From Zhengitettix transpicula (taxonomy: Eukaryota; Arthropoda; Insecta; Orthoptera; Tetrigidae): a stretch of DNA of 64,000 bases. The DNA is taken from NCBI GenBank assembly GCA_037074705.1, contig CM073590.1, positions 1,822,001 through 1,886,000 on the forward strand. Direction: 5' to 3'. Position 1 is the stretch's first letter; every line of letters begins with the position of its first letter. Made by a program: the position numbers and the translations under genes. Shown in pieces: positions 45,776-57,503 of the stretch. The notes under the pieces are model-generated. The model searched no databases. It was given only the letters and a program-made list of their open reading frames with translations, and was not told the origin of the DNA.

Positions 45776-46180
45776 CCAAAATCTGACGAACGAAATCTGA
45801 CGAATTCCTTTAATTATCGTTTACAAACTTAATTAACTTGGTTTCAACTTAAAAAAATGTTCGGCTGGGACCAGACTTAGTTTCCTCGGCTCGGGCACAC
45901 AATTTACACTAAAAAGGCCATGAATCACTGACACTACACTTGATTGTCAAAGACACGGTCGTAGTTATTGAATTTTCCTCCGGGAACTGGATCTGCTGCA
46001 CCTCCAGATCATCAGCCAGACACATTGTCTTTATGTGGAAAATGTTGATCTCAGTACGCATAGGAATCTTAATGTGCCGCAAAAATTTGATTAATATTTG
46101 CAGTTTTTTACAAAGTATCTCGCTGTCCAAACTTTATACTTGGATTTAAAAACTTGAAACTTTCTCAGTTGAATTTTAAT
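45776..46180. other. Non-coding sequence, partly GC-richer
   Basis: A GC-richer stretch near 45860-46080 (for example CCTCCGGGAACTGGATCTGC) is unassigned. It could be the rest of the LTR or internal retrotransposon sequence. Confidence 0.25.
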
Positions 46181-46706
46181 ACCTACGAGGAATGTTCTCT
46201 CGCAGGCAGAACCTTGCAGGAGAGATACGAAGGGGCTACCTTTGGCTATGCATTTTCCTCTCCGTTCTTGAATTAAGGTTCCCACAAGTCGAGGCACCTC
46301 GGCCTGTTCTGAGAGGTGTATGTTCCGGGGTCACAGACCTTGGGCATACAGTAAGAATTGTCCCTATTCCCATTGGAATAGTCGGCCTGCTGCCTCCTAA
46401 ACTGGTCGAGGCACGGAGAAGGGAATGCTTCGTCCCCACAGCAATCTCCTCTCCCGCTATCGGAAGGGTGTGGGACAAGTACCCAATGCCCGACCAACCT
46501 GATGCAGTTTTTTTAGGGTTTTCCCTGCATTTCTTTAGGCGAATGCCGGGTAGGATTCTTAAAATATAACCCGGGGGCCCTAATTAACCCTTGGCTACCT
46601 TTCTTCTACCCTTCCACATCCCCCTTTCAAATCCATTCCTATGCTATTAAAGGGGGAGTTGTCCAACGTGAATTACCCTCATGTAGCCTGTTGTCCTAAA
46701 AAAAAG
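46181..46706 (+). mobile_element. Family C, near full-length copy (C10)
   Basis: The full order is present from GTTCTCTCGCAGGCAGAACC, through GGGGTCACAGACCTTGGGCA, CTGGTCGAGGCACGGAGAAG and ACCCAATGCCCGACCAACC, to CTCATGTAGCCTGTTGTCC and the A tail. A 125-codon plus frame (46192-46569) spans most of it. Equivalent frames in other copies are broken, so I treat it as chance in a GC-richer repeat. Confidence 0.75.
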
Positions 46707-46905
46707 GGTTGAATTTTATACTTAGACCACGCTGTTAGTTCTCTCCAATTTTTACTTCCTCTCCCGAGTACAATATCAGACAGGCTGCCGTTCCAGAAAG
46801 CTCTTGTAACCCGCGAGAAAGGCCGCCGACACATTGTTGTCTTTGAAGAATTGGTAACGCTAACAATCCAATTATTAAAAATCATTACTGGCCTCTAATT
46901 ATTAT

Positions 46906-46906
46906 T

Positions 46907-46987
<81 letters not shown>

Positions 46988-47012
46988 ATATGTATATATA
47001 TGTATATATATG

Positions 47013-47053
<41 letters not shown>
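46906..47053. repeat. Long (TA)n microsatellite with TATG interruptions
   Basis: About 150 bases of AT repeat, with GTATG interruptions in the middle. It generates spurious Tyr-Ile frames on the minus strand (46885-47139). Confidence 0.9.
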
Positions 47054-47057
<4 letters not shown>

Positions 47058-47175
47058 ACCCACCTGCAGAGCTTTTTACCCAATCAAATAAATCATTCAT
47101 CCATGAAGATGTTCTTGGAGTTACCATGAAAAAAAACAAAAAGTAAATTAGAAATAATGAACCCTAACGCAGCAG

Positions 47176-47178
<3 letters not shown>

Positions 47179-47215
<37 letters not shown>
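47179..47215. repeat. (TA)n microsatellite
   Basis: An AT run of about 37 bases that directly borders dispersed repeat D copy 2. Confidence 0.9.
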
Positions 47216-47217
<2 letters not shown>

Positions 47218-47400
47218 TAATTTAACCCCTTAATATCCCAAGCTTATTTAACTTATCAATTATAATAATCTGGCTTCTTTTGAAAAAATTTTAAAAACAC
47301 CTGCCAGTCAGAAAAATTTATTCTCAAATTTAATACATAATATTTAACACAGCGATTCATCCCTAATTGGGACTATTCAAGTGTACTATTATAATTAAAT
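47216..47400 (+). repeat. Dispersed repeat D, copy 2
   Basis: Matches 36985-37178 in order and orientation (ACTAATTTAACCCCTTAAT, CCAGTCAGAAAAATTTATTC, CAGCGATTCATCCCTAATTG). The left edge coincides with the TA microsatellite. Confidence 0.6.
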
Positions 47401-47878
47401 ATGTATATATACATACAAGGCTCGAGTTCAAGACGTTCATATTGTTTCTCATTTTTTTTATGTCGTAATTCGTCACTTATCGAAATTAAGTAATAAGACA
47501 TTTTTGCGTGTTTCTTTTTACTCTCAAATTTCTTGCCTACTTTTTAATGTGTGTGTCGATGTTTATCCTTGCCAGCATAGCCCTATCGTCTTCATATAGT
47601 GCCGCGAAAATGTCTGTGCGTGTTCGAATGTTTGTACCAAGCGAAAAAGGAGTAGGGAAAAGGCCCAAGCAATTTCCCTGCTGCCTTTTCTTGGAGGACC
47701 AGATTCTACTTTCTTGAACAGCAATTGTTCTGTCGCACGTATTATCTGAGGAAATCCAGATCTCGCTGGCTTGGCCAACGTCCCTGACTCCCAGATGCTG
47801 TCGATCGGCCTGGCTACATCTGCGAGTACTACGTCAAGTTTCTACGTCTTAGGTTTGTGTATATGTATGGTGTCATTT

Positions 47879-48295
47879 TTATATGTGTTCTGGTGCGCAT
47901 TCTTTGTGTTGTCGTACATTCAACGATGTATTTGACTGCGGTTTTTGGTAGAATACGGAGATCTTTGTCGATTCCATAGAACCAAGGCACCCTACGTTTT
48001 CTGTGTTTCTTCTTTTATACCTTCTTCTACCTCCAGCTTCCACTATACTATCTCCAGTTCTCCTTTGGTAAAACATCCTTTCAACCTCATCATCGTCACC
48101 ATTTTCTAGGTCCGAATTACGTAGCGCACTAAAATCCGTGGAACATACACTGTTGAGCGAAAATATTACGATCAGCTTCTTAATATCGTGTCGGTCCTCG
48201 TACAGCAGCAATTCAGCGTGACATAGATGCGAAGAGTGCTTAGAAAGTTTCCACAGATATTTCACACACCACATGTCAATACACAGGTAACGCAA
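47879..48295 (-). other. Unassigned 138-codon open frame in GC-richer DNA
   Basis: This is one of the longest motif-free frames in the window. It has a Cys- and hydrophobic-rich first part and an acidic-then-basic middle (LENGDDDEVE, then GGRRRYKRRN). I recognise no domain, signal peptide or splice context. The surrounding 47480-48400 is less AT-rich than the flanks, so an old retrotransposon or exon is possible. Confidence 0.2.
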
Positions 48296-48886
48296 ATCCC
48301 TTAAATTACGGGCCCGTTGTAGGTGGGTGCGGAATTAGCGTCCCATGTTTTTGCAGATTTTCTTTGGTAGCAATTGGTATTTCATTATTTTTTCATCTCC
48401 CTGTCGTTGAACCCTTATAATGATTTATCTAAGGTGCCGCCATTTCTCCAACAGAGATTAACTCATAATTCGCAGATTTTTTTTTCGTTTTCCTGCTCTC
48501 CCGGCCACCGATTGTTATTTTTTCTAAATGTTCTTATACACTAATATTATCAAAATAATTTCTCGTCAAGTTGCGTATTAACACTGAGAATCGACCCAGA
48601 CAATTTACGTTGGTTCACTGTTGGTTCTACATCTCTGAAAACCAAGAAATTATTGTATACTGTTATTGTTACACAGATAACTTTAAAATGTTGACCATAT
48701 TAATAAACGTCCTGTGTGTGTGCATAAGCCTCCAAATGTAGCACATTAGTGAATGGTAATTAAATCAAAGCAATTCATCAACGAATATAATAATTAAAAT
48801 GAAAAAAATTACGTCTGATTGAAATTAATGAATAAGAAAGATAGCCAATTCAGACAAAAAGGTAATATATATAATATATAGAGAAA

Positions 48887-49014
48887 CACAACTGCACTGG
48901 TCAGTTGACAGTACTCAAAAGCTAAACAACTGACCAGTGCAGTTGTGGTTCTGTAGGTTCTTCTTAGCACCTGACGAAAGGAACAAGGATCCCAGAAACG
49001 TTGTGTGGTATTTA
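48887..49014 (+). repeat. Family B repeat copy 4, with 21-bp perfect hairpin
   Basis: A perfect inverted repeat (CACAACTGCACTGGTCAGTTG at 48887-48907, mirrored at 48927-48947) precedes GTAGGTTCTTCTTAGCACC, TGACGAAAGGAACAAGGATC, CCAGAAACGTTGTGTGG and GTATTTA. The GGA/TCC stem replaces GCAA/TTGC of copy 1. Confidence 0.6.
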
Positions 49015-49339
49015 TATTACCTTTTTGTCTCAATTTGCTATCTTTCGTATTCATGAATGTAATAATTGGAAACGGAGATAGTGGGAAACATTCGACTCCA
49101 TTCCCAAGCTTCTTACGTCTGACAAATACTTTTAAACAGTTCATTTTCTGAAATTGGTAATTATTATTTTGTCTTCCAGTCTCGTACCTTAAATTATATA
49201 ATCGGAGTTATACATGCAGTTTTATACGAACGAGAGTTAGAATCATCTCTAAATATCACTAGACTTCCATACATCGAGATATTTGAATTCGCGTTAGTTT
49301 GTTTTCAATCGAACCAGTAGAGGGGAATGAAGAGTGAAA

Positions 49340-49640
49340 AATATAGGGGTTAAGTGTCCCAATGGCGACGAAAGCACAGATTTTCACGTTGAGTCAAAGT
49401 TCTGTCGTCTAACTTGGCGTCGGGGAAACCCCGCGGCCCTCGAGATGAGCCTTCATTTGCAGCCCTTGTGTGGCCAAAAGGCGCGCTAACTGCGGTGATG
49501 AAGCTACTGTGCATCGTGCCTGCTCAATTAGGGAACAATTTCTTCAGGTCTCAATTCTTGTTCTCAATGTCACAATTGCCTTCTAGGAATTTATCACATC
49601 CCCATGACAATCACTGGTCGCTTCAGTTTTGAGACTTGAG
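49340..49640. other. GC-richer unique patch, candidate regulatory element
   Basis: Unique sequence including GGCGTCGGGGAAACCCCGCG (a GGGG-AAA-CCCC hairpin) and GGCCAAAAGGCGCGCTAAC. The open frames here have no motif. Function unknown. Confidence 0.25.
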
Positions 49641-50267
49641 CTGCGCCGACTATAATTTCCATTTTTTTAAATGAAATTTGTGCGAAAATTGTATAAACAG
49701 TGAGTACAGCCTTGATCCTGGTTGTTACACTCGTACACTTCGTTATCTCGTATTCATCCACATATTTACCAAACACTTTAAGCATTGAGGATAGCAGTAA
49801 CTTTAACGAGTTCCAGAAAGCAACTTAATCATTTTCCAGCAATGAACTGAAACGAAATATACTTCTACCACTCTTTAAGTTTGCTATTCTACCCAGTATA
49901 ACTGAGCATGAGGCTCAAATGATATTATTGCTTAATTTCCCTCACTTATATATTTTATATCCCATGAAAATTAATTTCCTGTTATAAAGTCTCAATGACA
50001 TCGGTATTTTAAAACAACAATAGCTATTTTCACAACTATCTTTATATTAGTCAGATTTCTTATTCTTTATCCCCCTCACCCTTACAAGGGACACAATTAT
50101 ACCACACCTATTTGGCTTGATCTTATAATATTAGTTATACCGGTTTAATTACTTCTCGCTTAATGTTAACGGAATCGAGAATTTGTTGAAGTATACGAGA
50201 AACAGTAATTTAAAGTAATATTCTAGGTAATAGTGGCCTCATAATTTAATTAATGCATTTTCTTTCT

Positions 50268-50365
50268 TTCTCATTGGCTCGACAGCTCATTGAGGGCTTT
50301 GGCCTACCGGGACGACTGCCTGACTGTCATCTTACATGGCACATTCTGGATTTAAGAGTGGCACG
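50268..50365 (-). mobile_element. SINE fragment, tail part
   Basis: The minus strand shares GGCCAAAGCCCTCAATGAG, AGAATGTGCCATGTAAGATG and GACAGTCAGGCAGTCGTCC with the arrangement at 63776-63870 (GGCCCATAAACGG, AGAATGTGTCATGGCAGTGG, GTCTCAGTAGCC). It is the same SINE family without its tRNA head. Confidence 0.45.
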
Positions 50366-51930
50366 TGGTCAGTGTATCGATATTAAATGCATTAGATCGT
50401 CTATTTTTCATTGCGGGTTTTAAATATAAACACTGGTTTTGTTTATTGACTGACCAATGTATATTACCAAACTACACAGGAATTATTAATCTGAATTTAA
50501 ACAATTTATCAATTATCTATAATAATCTCTGAACTTTTTGAAGTCTATTTAATTTCGTTAAATTTTAAAAATAAATATTATAAACCTGACAGTACTGTCT
50601 GAAACTATATTTAGCAAAACAGTAGTATAAATCTCAAGGATAATTGCATTAAATGTTCAGTACAATTATTACTCTAGGGATAATTTTCTTATCGGTAAGA
50701 CAGAACTATTATATTTACAGAAATGAGAATTATTTTCCAGCAAAATGAATTTTCCGTGATAGCATTACAAGGATTAAGGGATGCTTTAATGAACTTATAA
50801 CAATTATTGGCCCAACCTTTCTCCGTGTAATTACTCTTTCCAAAAACCATTTTCACTAATCATCCTTCGTGAAATTTCTGATCATCCACACGAGGTTTCA
50901 TTATCTGCGGATGCATAAGACTTTTCGTTCAAACGTCGTACTTAGAACAGCTTGATAATTTTACGTAGTTTCTTCCCGCGGTCAAGGAACTTTTCTTATA
51001 ACATAATTGTCAGTTAAGACAAAGGACACTAACGATATCATAAAAAGATGTACAGAAAAATATTATTTAACCCCGATATTAAATACATAAATCCTGGTCA
51101 GGAGAAAACTCTGACAAATTCTACTTTCGTGAATACGGAACAATACATCTGAAGCGGTGAAAACATCAATGTAGTGATACTTTTGTTAGGTTGATATGGA
51201 ATATTCATTTCTCAAGATCGTCAATTAATCGTTTAATATAAATTAATTATCAAAATATTTATATATGTTCGTGAACAGAATCACGAGGAAATCAACAGTC
51301 GCAAACCTTTCTTCTCCACAACTGAAAAACAAAAGCATATCCCGCTGACAAAATTGGCTTTTTAATGTAATCATAAAAAACAGGTGATTTTTCTTGATGA
51401 TGACACGGATACCTCTCATGAGTCCTCAGCTCCTCGAAACTGGACTGCCAAGAATTGATAAGAACGTTAAATCACATATTTTAATTTAATGTATTTTTAT
51501 TCCCTTATAATTATAATCCTATTTTTTACGATAATAAGACTACATTATTGTATATCTGTGCCATAGTTATTTCATTCATTCTTAGAATAAGAATAAAATA
51601 CACAAATTACTCACTTAGTGTGGCATTTACATAATCACATCATTTTGTCTGTCACTTGGCTATTTTATCGATTATTATATTTCAAATCAGACGTTTTATT
51701 TTTTATTTTAATTCTCAGAATATTTTTATACATTAATTAAGTAACACCACGAACAAAATTTAATTCTGACTAACTGAATGAAAATTACATTCCTGGGGTA
51801 GTTGTAACAATCTTCAATTGAAAATTTTCTATTATATTTATTAAACACTTGTTGACTATTATATTATAGTTCATAATTTCAGTTAATTATATACAGATTG
51901 ATAACAGTAAATTTTAGGTAGGTTATGCAG
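50366..51930. other. AT-rich non-coding sequence
   Basis: No recognisable gene or repeat. Confidence 0.3.
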
Positions 51931-51937
51931 GAATAAG

Positions 51938-52150
51938 ATGCAACTTCGCATAGAAAAACGTCGCCTAAGCCTTTTTGAATCAATCATTCTTTATTCTGGG
52001 ATAAATCTATTCAATAGTCTTCCGGAAGAAATAAAATCTTTAACTATACAAAATTTATTTATAAAGAGTTGTAAATCTCAGTTATTTAATGGAGTATATT
52101 ACTCGCTGAAAGAGTTCGTAGAAAGTAAGGACACATTAGATTCCATTTAA
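51938..52150 (+). pseudogene. LINE open reading frame, C-terminal remnant
   Basis: The 70-codon frame reads RLSLFESIILYSGINLFNSL, PEEIKSL, then F.KSCKSQLFNG and YYSLKEFVESKD. This pattern (Y.G..LFN.LP..IK....F...K..L....YYS..EF) is the classic end of jockey/CR1-type reverse-transcriptase proteins. The RT domain upstream is missing, as expected for 5' truncation. The 3' end is at about 52500-52560. Confidence 0.65.
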
Positions 52151-52357
52151 TCAAATAGTTTGCTGGGATCCTATCTAGTTACGCTATTATTTTATGATGA
52201 TAATATTCAAAAATTTAACTACTGACTTATTTTATGTTTCACGTTCGACGGGAATAAAAGTAAGATTTCCTACTGGAAACCCCGACGAATGGAAATTGAA
52301 GATGAATTAAAACATTTATCATTTCTTTAATTACCAATTTCTGTCATATTAATATCT

Positions 52358-52445
52358 TTAACGTAGTTTTAAATCGAATAATTTCTTGTAAAGTACAATA
52401 TTTAACGTAGTTTTAAATCATATATTTTTGGTAAAGTACAATGTT
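52358..52445. repeat. ~44 bp imperfect tandem duplication in LINE 3' region
   Basis: TTTAACGTAGTTTTAAATC and GTAAAGTACAAT occur twice, in two adjacent units differing at a few bases. Confidence 0.65.
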
Positions 52446-52494
52446 TGATTTTTAAACTTTGTATTTGTAATAATTATTCTTTCATGTAATCTTA

Positions 52495-52560
52495 TATTAT
52501 GATGTATCCTATTTCCTCGACCGAAAACTAATGGAATGAATAATAAATTTAAATCTAAAA
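52495..52560 (+). repeat. LINE 3' terminus
   Basis: GTATCCTATTTCCTCGACC and CTAATGGAATGAATAATAAAT resemble the terminus at 21295-21372. This marks the 3' end of the LINE copy whose protein end is at 51938-52150. Confidence 0.5.
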
Positions 52561-52599
52561 AGATATGACAGTATTAGTGCTGCATCGTAAACCAAATCG

Positions 52600-52765
52600 A
52601 TTGCGTAGCTAAGTGGTTGGAACACCTGCATACAAATCAGCTTACCCGAGTTCGATTCTCGGTTCCGTGTAATAGTTTTCATTTTGCTTCTTAATTGTAT
52701 TAAGTTTATAATGTAATTTATTTCACTGAGATAGACAACTGGCAGGCACCAGCTAGTGGTGAAAG
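52600..52765 (+). mobile_element. tRNA-derived SINE (or tRNA pseudogene)
   Basis: The head has an A-box-like TAGCTAAGTGGTTGG (52605-52620), a B-box-like AGTTCGATTCTC, and a perfect T-arm stem (CCGAG/CTCGG). The 5' GATTGCG does not pair with the 3' TTCCGTG, so no acceptor stem forms. The tail ends GGCAGGCACCAGCTAGTGG, which resembles a Helitron 3' end. A tRNA-SINE is the best call; a degenerate tRNA is the alternative. Confidence 0.55.
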
Positions 52766-53889
52766 AGAAAAATATTTAACAAAATAATTGAATTAAGACC
52801 CATAAACTGCTAATAGGTTGCTCCAAAACTCTTAAGCGACCGGATGCTAATCGTGCAAAAAGATAACAGATGTTTAAGGCGAAAAAAAATTAAAAAGAGG
52901 CTTGAGGCTAATATTACAAAAACTAACCATAAAAACGAGGGCGAGCGAAAATTCAAAACTAAATGGAACGTTTACGTTGTAGGTGTAGTAATCTTAGGTA
53001 TCAATAAATCGATTTTTAGACACTAATATTGGTGGATCTCAGCCCTAAAGTAAAAAAGAGAATTAACAGATTAGGGCACAAAAATCACGACTATATTCAA
53101 CTAACAGAGAAAGATCGAAGTCAATCGCAGCTGATTGTGGCTGAACTTCGTCTTAACCGCCGTTTTTTTCAAATCTAAGACCCCCAAAACTCTGAATTTG
53201 TCACCTACCTTCGTCATTACGGATGTTTTTTAATCCCCTGTCACTGCCTGCTTAGGCGATAACGGCTCATATTGAAATTAAACTTCGAAGATCTTTGACA
53301 ATGTTTAAACTTTTTAATTTGATTGATTTGTGTTAGGTCATAAGTTTTTAGTACAGCTGACCAGTTCTGCAATGTCAGAGAAAACGTTATGATTTTGAAC
53401 TTTATTCTGCATGTACGTAACATTAATTAAACAATGATAATATCCGTTAAAATAAAAAAAAATATTTATTTATTTATTCGTATATTTCATATGGATTCTA
53501 TTATAAACATACATACCAACACAAGCAATTTTAAAATAAATTTATGCTTATTGCTGTTACACATTTAATAATATGAAAACAAATCAAACAAAAACTACTT
53601 GTTCACAGCGCCTATTATGATTATTTATTGATATTTCATATTAATACCTGAAATTACGTTTAAAACGAGACCTGTAATATATTGACATATTACAATAGAT
53701 GTGAAACTATATAACTAGGATTATTATAGATATATGTGATTTATTCCATACAAATGAGATCATCCTTCCCTATATGATTAAATTGTAATTATAACCTGAA
53801 AAATGAATCAAAAGACAACATGTCAGCGGTTAATTTTTCGAATTAATGCGTGTTCTTTCTCTCGGCTATTATTATTCCTATGGAAATTC
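52766..53889. other. Non-coding sequence
   Basis: No supported gene. A basic 60-codon plus frame at 52844-53026 has no motif. Confidence 0.3.
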
Positions 53890-53977
53890 TATACCCTTCC
53901 GCATCCCCCTTATCCTTTGATAAGGGGAGTTGCCACCACGTGAATTACCGTCACGTAGCCTGTTACTCTAAAAAAAT
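53890..53977 (+). mobile_element. Family C, 3'-end fragment (C11)
   Basis: ATACCCTTCCGCATCCCCC, AGGGGAGTTGCCACCACG and CACGTAGCCTGTTACTC plus an A run: only the last ~90 bases, as in copy C2. Confidence 0.7.
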
Positions 53978-54990
53978 ATCTCAATGGTTCGTAATTTTAA
54001 ATTTTTTCCATCCATAGTGAACAGTGTAATATTTAAAAATAAATATCATTACCAACGAATTAAATTAATACAATCTTATATATTCGTAAACGTATTATTA
54101 ATATTAATAATTAATTTTTTTATAAAACTTCAATTAATGGACAGTACAAAGAAATTTAACTATTAAGTTTCAGTAGAACAAAATAAACATACTTTTGTCA
54201 TTCTACGTGTTTAATTTATACGAAACAAATCTTCGTAAAGTGAGTTAACTGAATTTTAGTCTGAATAATAGTCTGAAGTACTTTATTTTCCAATAAGTAA
54301 AAATATGCTTCTAACTCTTTTTTTGTATAGTACTATAAGAATATTATACATAAAACTAAACATTATATGCACATGTGAATTAAGCAAAAAAAAATATTTG
54401 TAAATGAGAAAATCTTGTGCTGGATGCGGGAAGAGATTTATGTGTTTCCCTGGGTTTAGAATACCTCACCAAAACTACAGGAAACCAATACATGTATTTT
54501 ACTGTTGGAAAGTTCTGCGTTGTCGTCGTTACTTCGTCTAGACGCCGTCGGCAAACATATATTCTTATGGATCAATGCCAGAACTAGTCGCCTGCCCTTG
54601 CCACGGACTGGCTGATTAAAAAAAACTGCAGTAGGAATTCATATTCCCCTTTTTCTGGGCCGAAATGTGTGGGGAAATTGTAAGCGTGAAAGTTAGAGAA
54701 ATAATTAGGACAAGTGCCCAAGTATAAAAAAACGAATAAAGTAATAAAAAGGAAGAGTGTGACGCAGTTATTGGAAGGATGAAAGGTAGAACTGTTGTTT
54801 CACTTGAGCGGTGAATAAGACATGCACGAAATGTACGACTTAGGTTCACATTACAAATATAGTGACAGTTGGCTGTAATCTTTGTGGAAGAAAAACATTG
54901 TAAATGGATAAAATATTAAAATAAATGAACAGTATTTAAACCTAAAAATTAACCAACTTCAAAATTAGCTTTAGAGTAGGAACTACATAA
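53978..54990. other. AT-rich non-coding sequence
   Basis: No recognisable gene or repeat. Confidence 0.3.
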
Positions 54991-54994
54991 AACA

Positions 54995-55920
54995 AAATAT
55001 GCAGCAAATAAAACCTCATAAATCAGCAAGACTAGATGACATTTCTGGAGAGACATTAAAGTTAGGAGGAGAAGCTAGAATTACGTACCTAAAGCGCTTA
55101 TTTGAAATTTCGGTCAAGAATATCGATGTTCCAGGCAACTGGACAGGCTAGTGATACATATATACAAATCGGTATCACGTGCAGAAACTAGTAATTGGAA
55201 AGGTTGATAGAATATACAAGGAAACACTAGGACGAAAGTGGATGGATTCATGGTGAAAAACATAAAATTCAGACCAAGCTTTTCATGTGATAGCCAACCA
55301 GCAAAATTAAATGGAGGTCGAAAATAGATGCGTGATAGATTTCTGTAAAGCGCTTAATTTGATGCTACGTGATATTTTATTACCTAATCTTAAAGAATCA
55401 GACGTGTACATTCACATTGTTTGTTATATTGGGGAATTTTCGAGAAACTGTTGGCTCAGAATAACTATCAATAGAAATTGATTCGGACGTTCCACAGGGA
55501 GCGTATTTGGTCCTTTAATGTTCCCAGTTTTTATGAACGATCTAACCATGCAGATTACTGCATTATTTACAAATATGTAAACGTTCTTCAAGCTGATTTA
55601 CACAAAATACATCAATGATGAAAATAAATCGTACCAAATTAAAAAGAATTATTTTTACTTAACAGAAAAGTGTAATTCCCGCGTTATACGTATAATATTG
55701 TAATTGAATAAGTGGATTTTGTTTAAACACACACATATTTAGGCATAACATTAAATAATAACTGAAAATGGGGCGAACATGTCAATTCGGAAACGCGGAA
55801 AAGGTTCAGATCGTTACATTTGATCAATAGAAAACTGGAGCAAGGTGGGATCCTTCCAGAGCGGAACACCACTGTGCTAGATAAAATACAGAAACAGAAA
55901 CGGGCTGAGACTTGACATTG
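54995..55920 (+). pseudogene. Degenerate LINE reverse transcriptase
   Basis: An initial frame reads KPHKSARLDDISGETLKLGG then EARITYLKRLFEIS...PGNW, the PxKS.G.D.I.ge.lK.gg....L..lf..s....P..W block at the start of RT. Later, in other frames, DVPQGAYL (near 55485) stands for GVPQGSVL, and KWGEHVN, RSLHLINRKL and LDKIQKQKRAE mark the C-terminal part. The catalytic FADD box is not readable. Stops and shifts show it is dead. It resembles the LINE at 13860-15545. Confidence 0.6.
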
Positions 55921-56134
55921 GTCCCTAATTTTGGCGAAAAACACTGCCTACGTGAAGGAATGTGTAGAACTTGTGCACTCTGCAAGGCTTATGAAGACCG
56001 ACCGTCCTGGATCTATAAAAGGTCCTATAAATAAACGCATGTTTTTGCCAAAAATGACCATATGGAAAGAGGACAAAACCTAAATTGGGAAATATTCTTT
56101 TCAAATTATACATCTCTGCATACTAAAGACACAC

Positions 56135-56395
56135 TGAGATTAAAAAAAAAGTATTTTCTTGGTTAAATCTCGACGTTTGGTCTTAGTGGCTTACTTAATT
56201 TGTTCAATAATCCTGCGAAATATTCTAGAATGTTTTTTTTTGGCTTCTTGGGGATAGTGACATCATCAGTATTGCAAAACGCTTTAGTTATGACTTTTCC
56301 TGCTGATCTAACATTTTTCGCCTTATTCGTAGTACTTCCATCCTCTTAGACTCCGAGATGAATCCACGATTCATCAACAGCATGTAACGACTCAA
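56135..56395 (-). pseudogene. Mariner-type transposase fragment (decayed)
   Basis: The minus strand encodes, with one stop, DESWIHLGV, NKAKNVRSAGKVITKAFCNT, and EYFAGLLNKL...KPLRPN. This follows the mariner order around the second catalytic Asp (DESW.HL), then KAK.vkSAGKVM.tvFWD, then Y...L..L........P. The FWD Asp region reads FCNTDD. The N-terminal helix-turn-helix and the HHDNAPAH box are not found, and no terminal repeats were located. Confidence 0.65.
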
Positions 56396-57264
56396 TTAAA
56401 TTGAAGATCCAAAACTGCTAAGAAATGTTTATTTAATTACGTTTCTCGTCAACGTGACAGCCGTTACGCAGACAGTTTTTTATACCCATCGTCATGTAAG
56501 ATGTTATTAAGTACACAAAGCCCAGCAAGCTCATTTATCTAAAATAAGTGACCTTTCAATACTGCATTGCATATTTTTTTCTTCTTTTACCTCGCTCATA
56601 GAGATTACTACACGTGCGTAATTGTGCAGTGGTTTGACATTTTCATTCACGTGGACCCAGTTCTTAACCGTTGGAAATAATGGTAATGATCCGTTTAATG
56701 TATAATCTAACTGATTTTTTGTAGCTGTCTATCCTATATAACGAAATATTTTACAACTGCTGGAATAAGAATTTTAACTATTTTTTCACGCAGCAGCTAC
56801 GATTTTACTATTTTTGATTACCACAAATAAATAATTTTAGTAGTTTAAACTTTATTTTATGGCATGTAACACATAATTCTAGTACTACGAACGGCCGTTC
56901 AACCCGACCTCGTCATCTCTGTGTCACGCCGATCATTTTCCGAACAACCCTCTCATGACAACAGCGTCCATGAATAAGTTAAGCAAATAATGCTTCAACT
57001 TTCAAATGCTCATGAAGCTACGAATCTTATTACGGCGTTATACTAAGAATAAAACTATTTTCTTGTTTAAATAATTTAAATAATATGTTTTTAAAATAAT
57101 ATATCATTTTTCTTGTCATGACGGTACTTATCTCAAATTACTTAATACTTATCAATTTTAACCAGAATAAAATTAATTATTTGTTAAATTGCATAGCACA
57201 CATAATTTCTCATATTATTAACAAATTGTATGTCTGCTTCATTGAAACATTATTTGTAATTTAA

Positions 57265-57477
57265 ATGACGAATACATTTAATCGCGGGAAATTATCAAAA
57301 GGGTTCTTTACCAATACTTTTATTTCCAAGTACTGTTATTTCAAACAGGAACATTTTACAGTTAGTTATAGAAACAGTACCTGCTTATGTGTGAAAGGCG
57401 CTTCATTTAAAACTTTATATTGTTCATTAGCTACACCCAATGTAGAATACGGTACACAAAGATCCGTATAGGAATGA
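57265..57477 (+). pseudogene. Possible LINE C-terminal fragment
   Basis: The frame ends KGASFKTLYCSLATPNVEYG, similar to the K.LY.SLVRP.LEYG motif found after the RT domain of many non-LTR elements. The rest is not recognisable, so this is a weak assignment. Confidence 0.3.
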
Positions 57478-57503
57478 ATACATTCAGATAGTTTACTTCT
57501 TTT

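Noticed and set aside
46192..46569. 125-codon open frame on the plus strand
   Set aside because: It lies wholly in a family C copy; matching frames in other copies are broken and the opposite strand is equally open, so it is not a gene.
46885..47139. 84-codon Tyr-Ile frame on the minus strand
   Set aside because: It is the translation of a TA microsatellite.
52600..52672. Functional tRNA gene
   Set aside because: The 5' and 3' acceptor strands do not pair and the anticodon arm is irregular; a SINE head is more likely.
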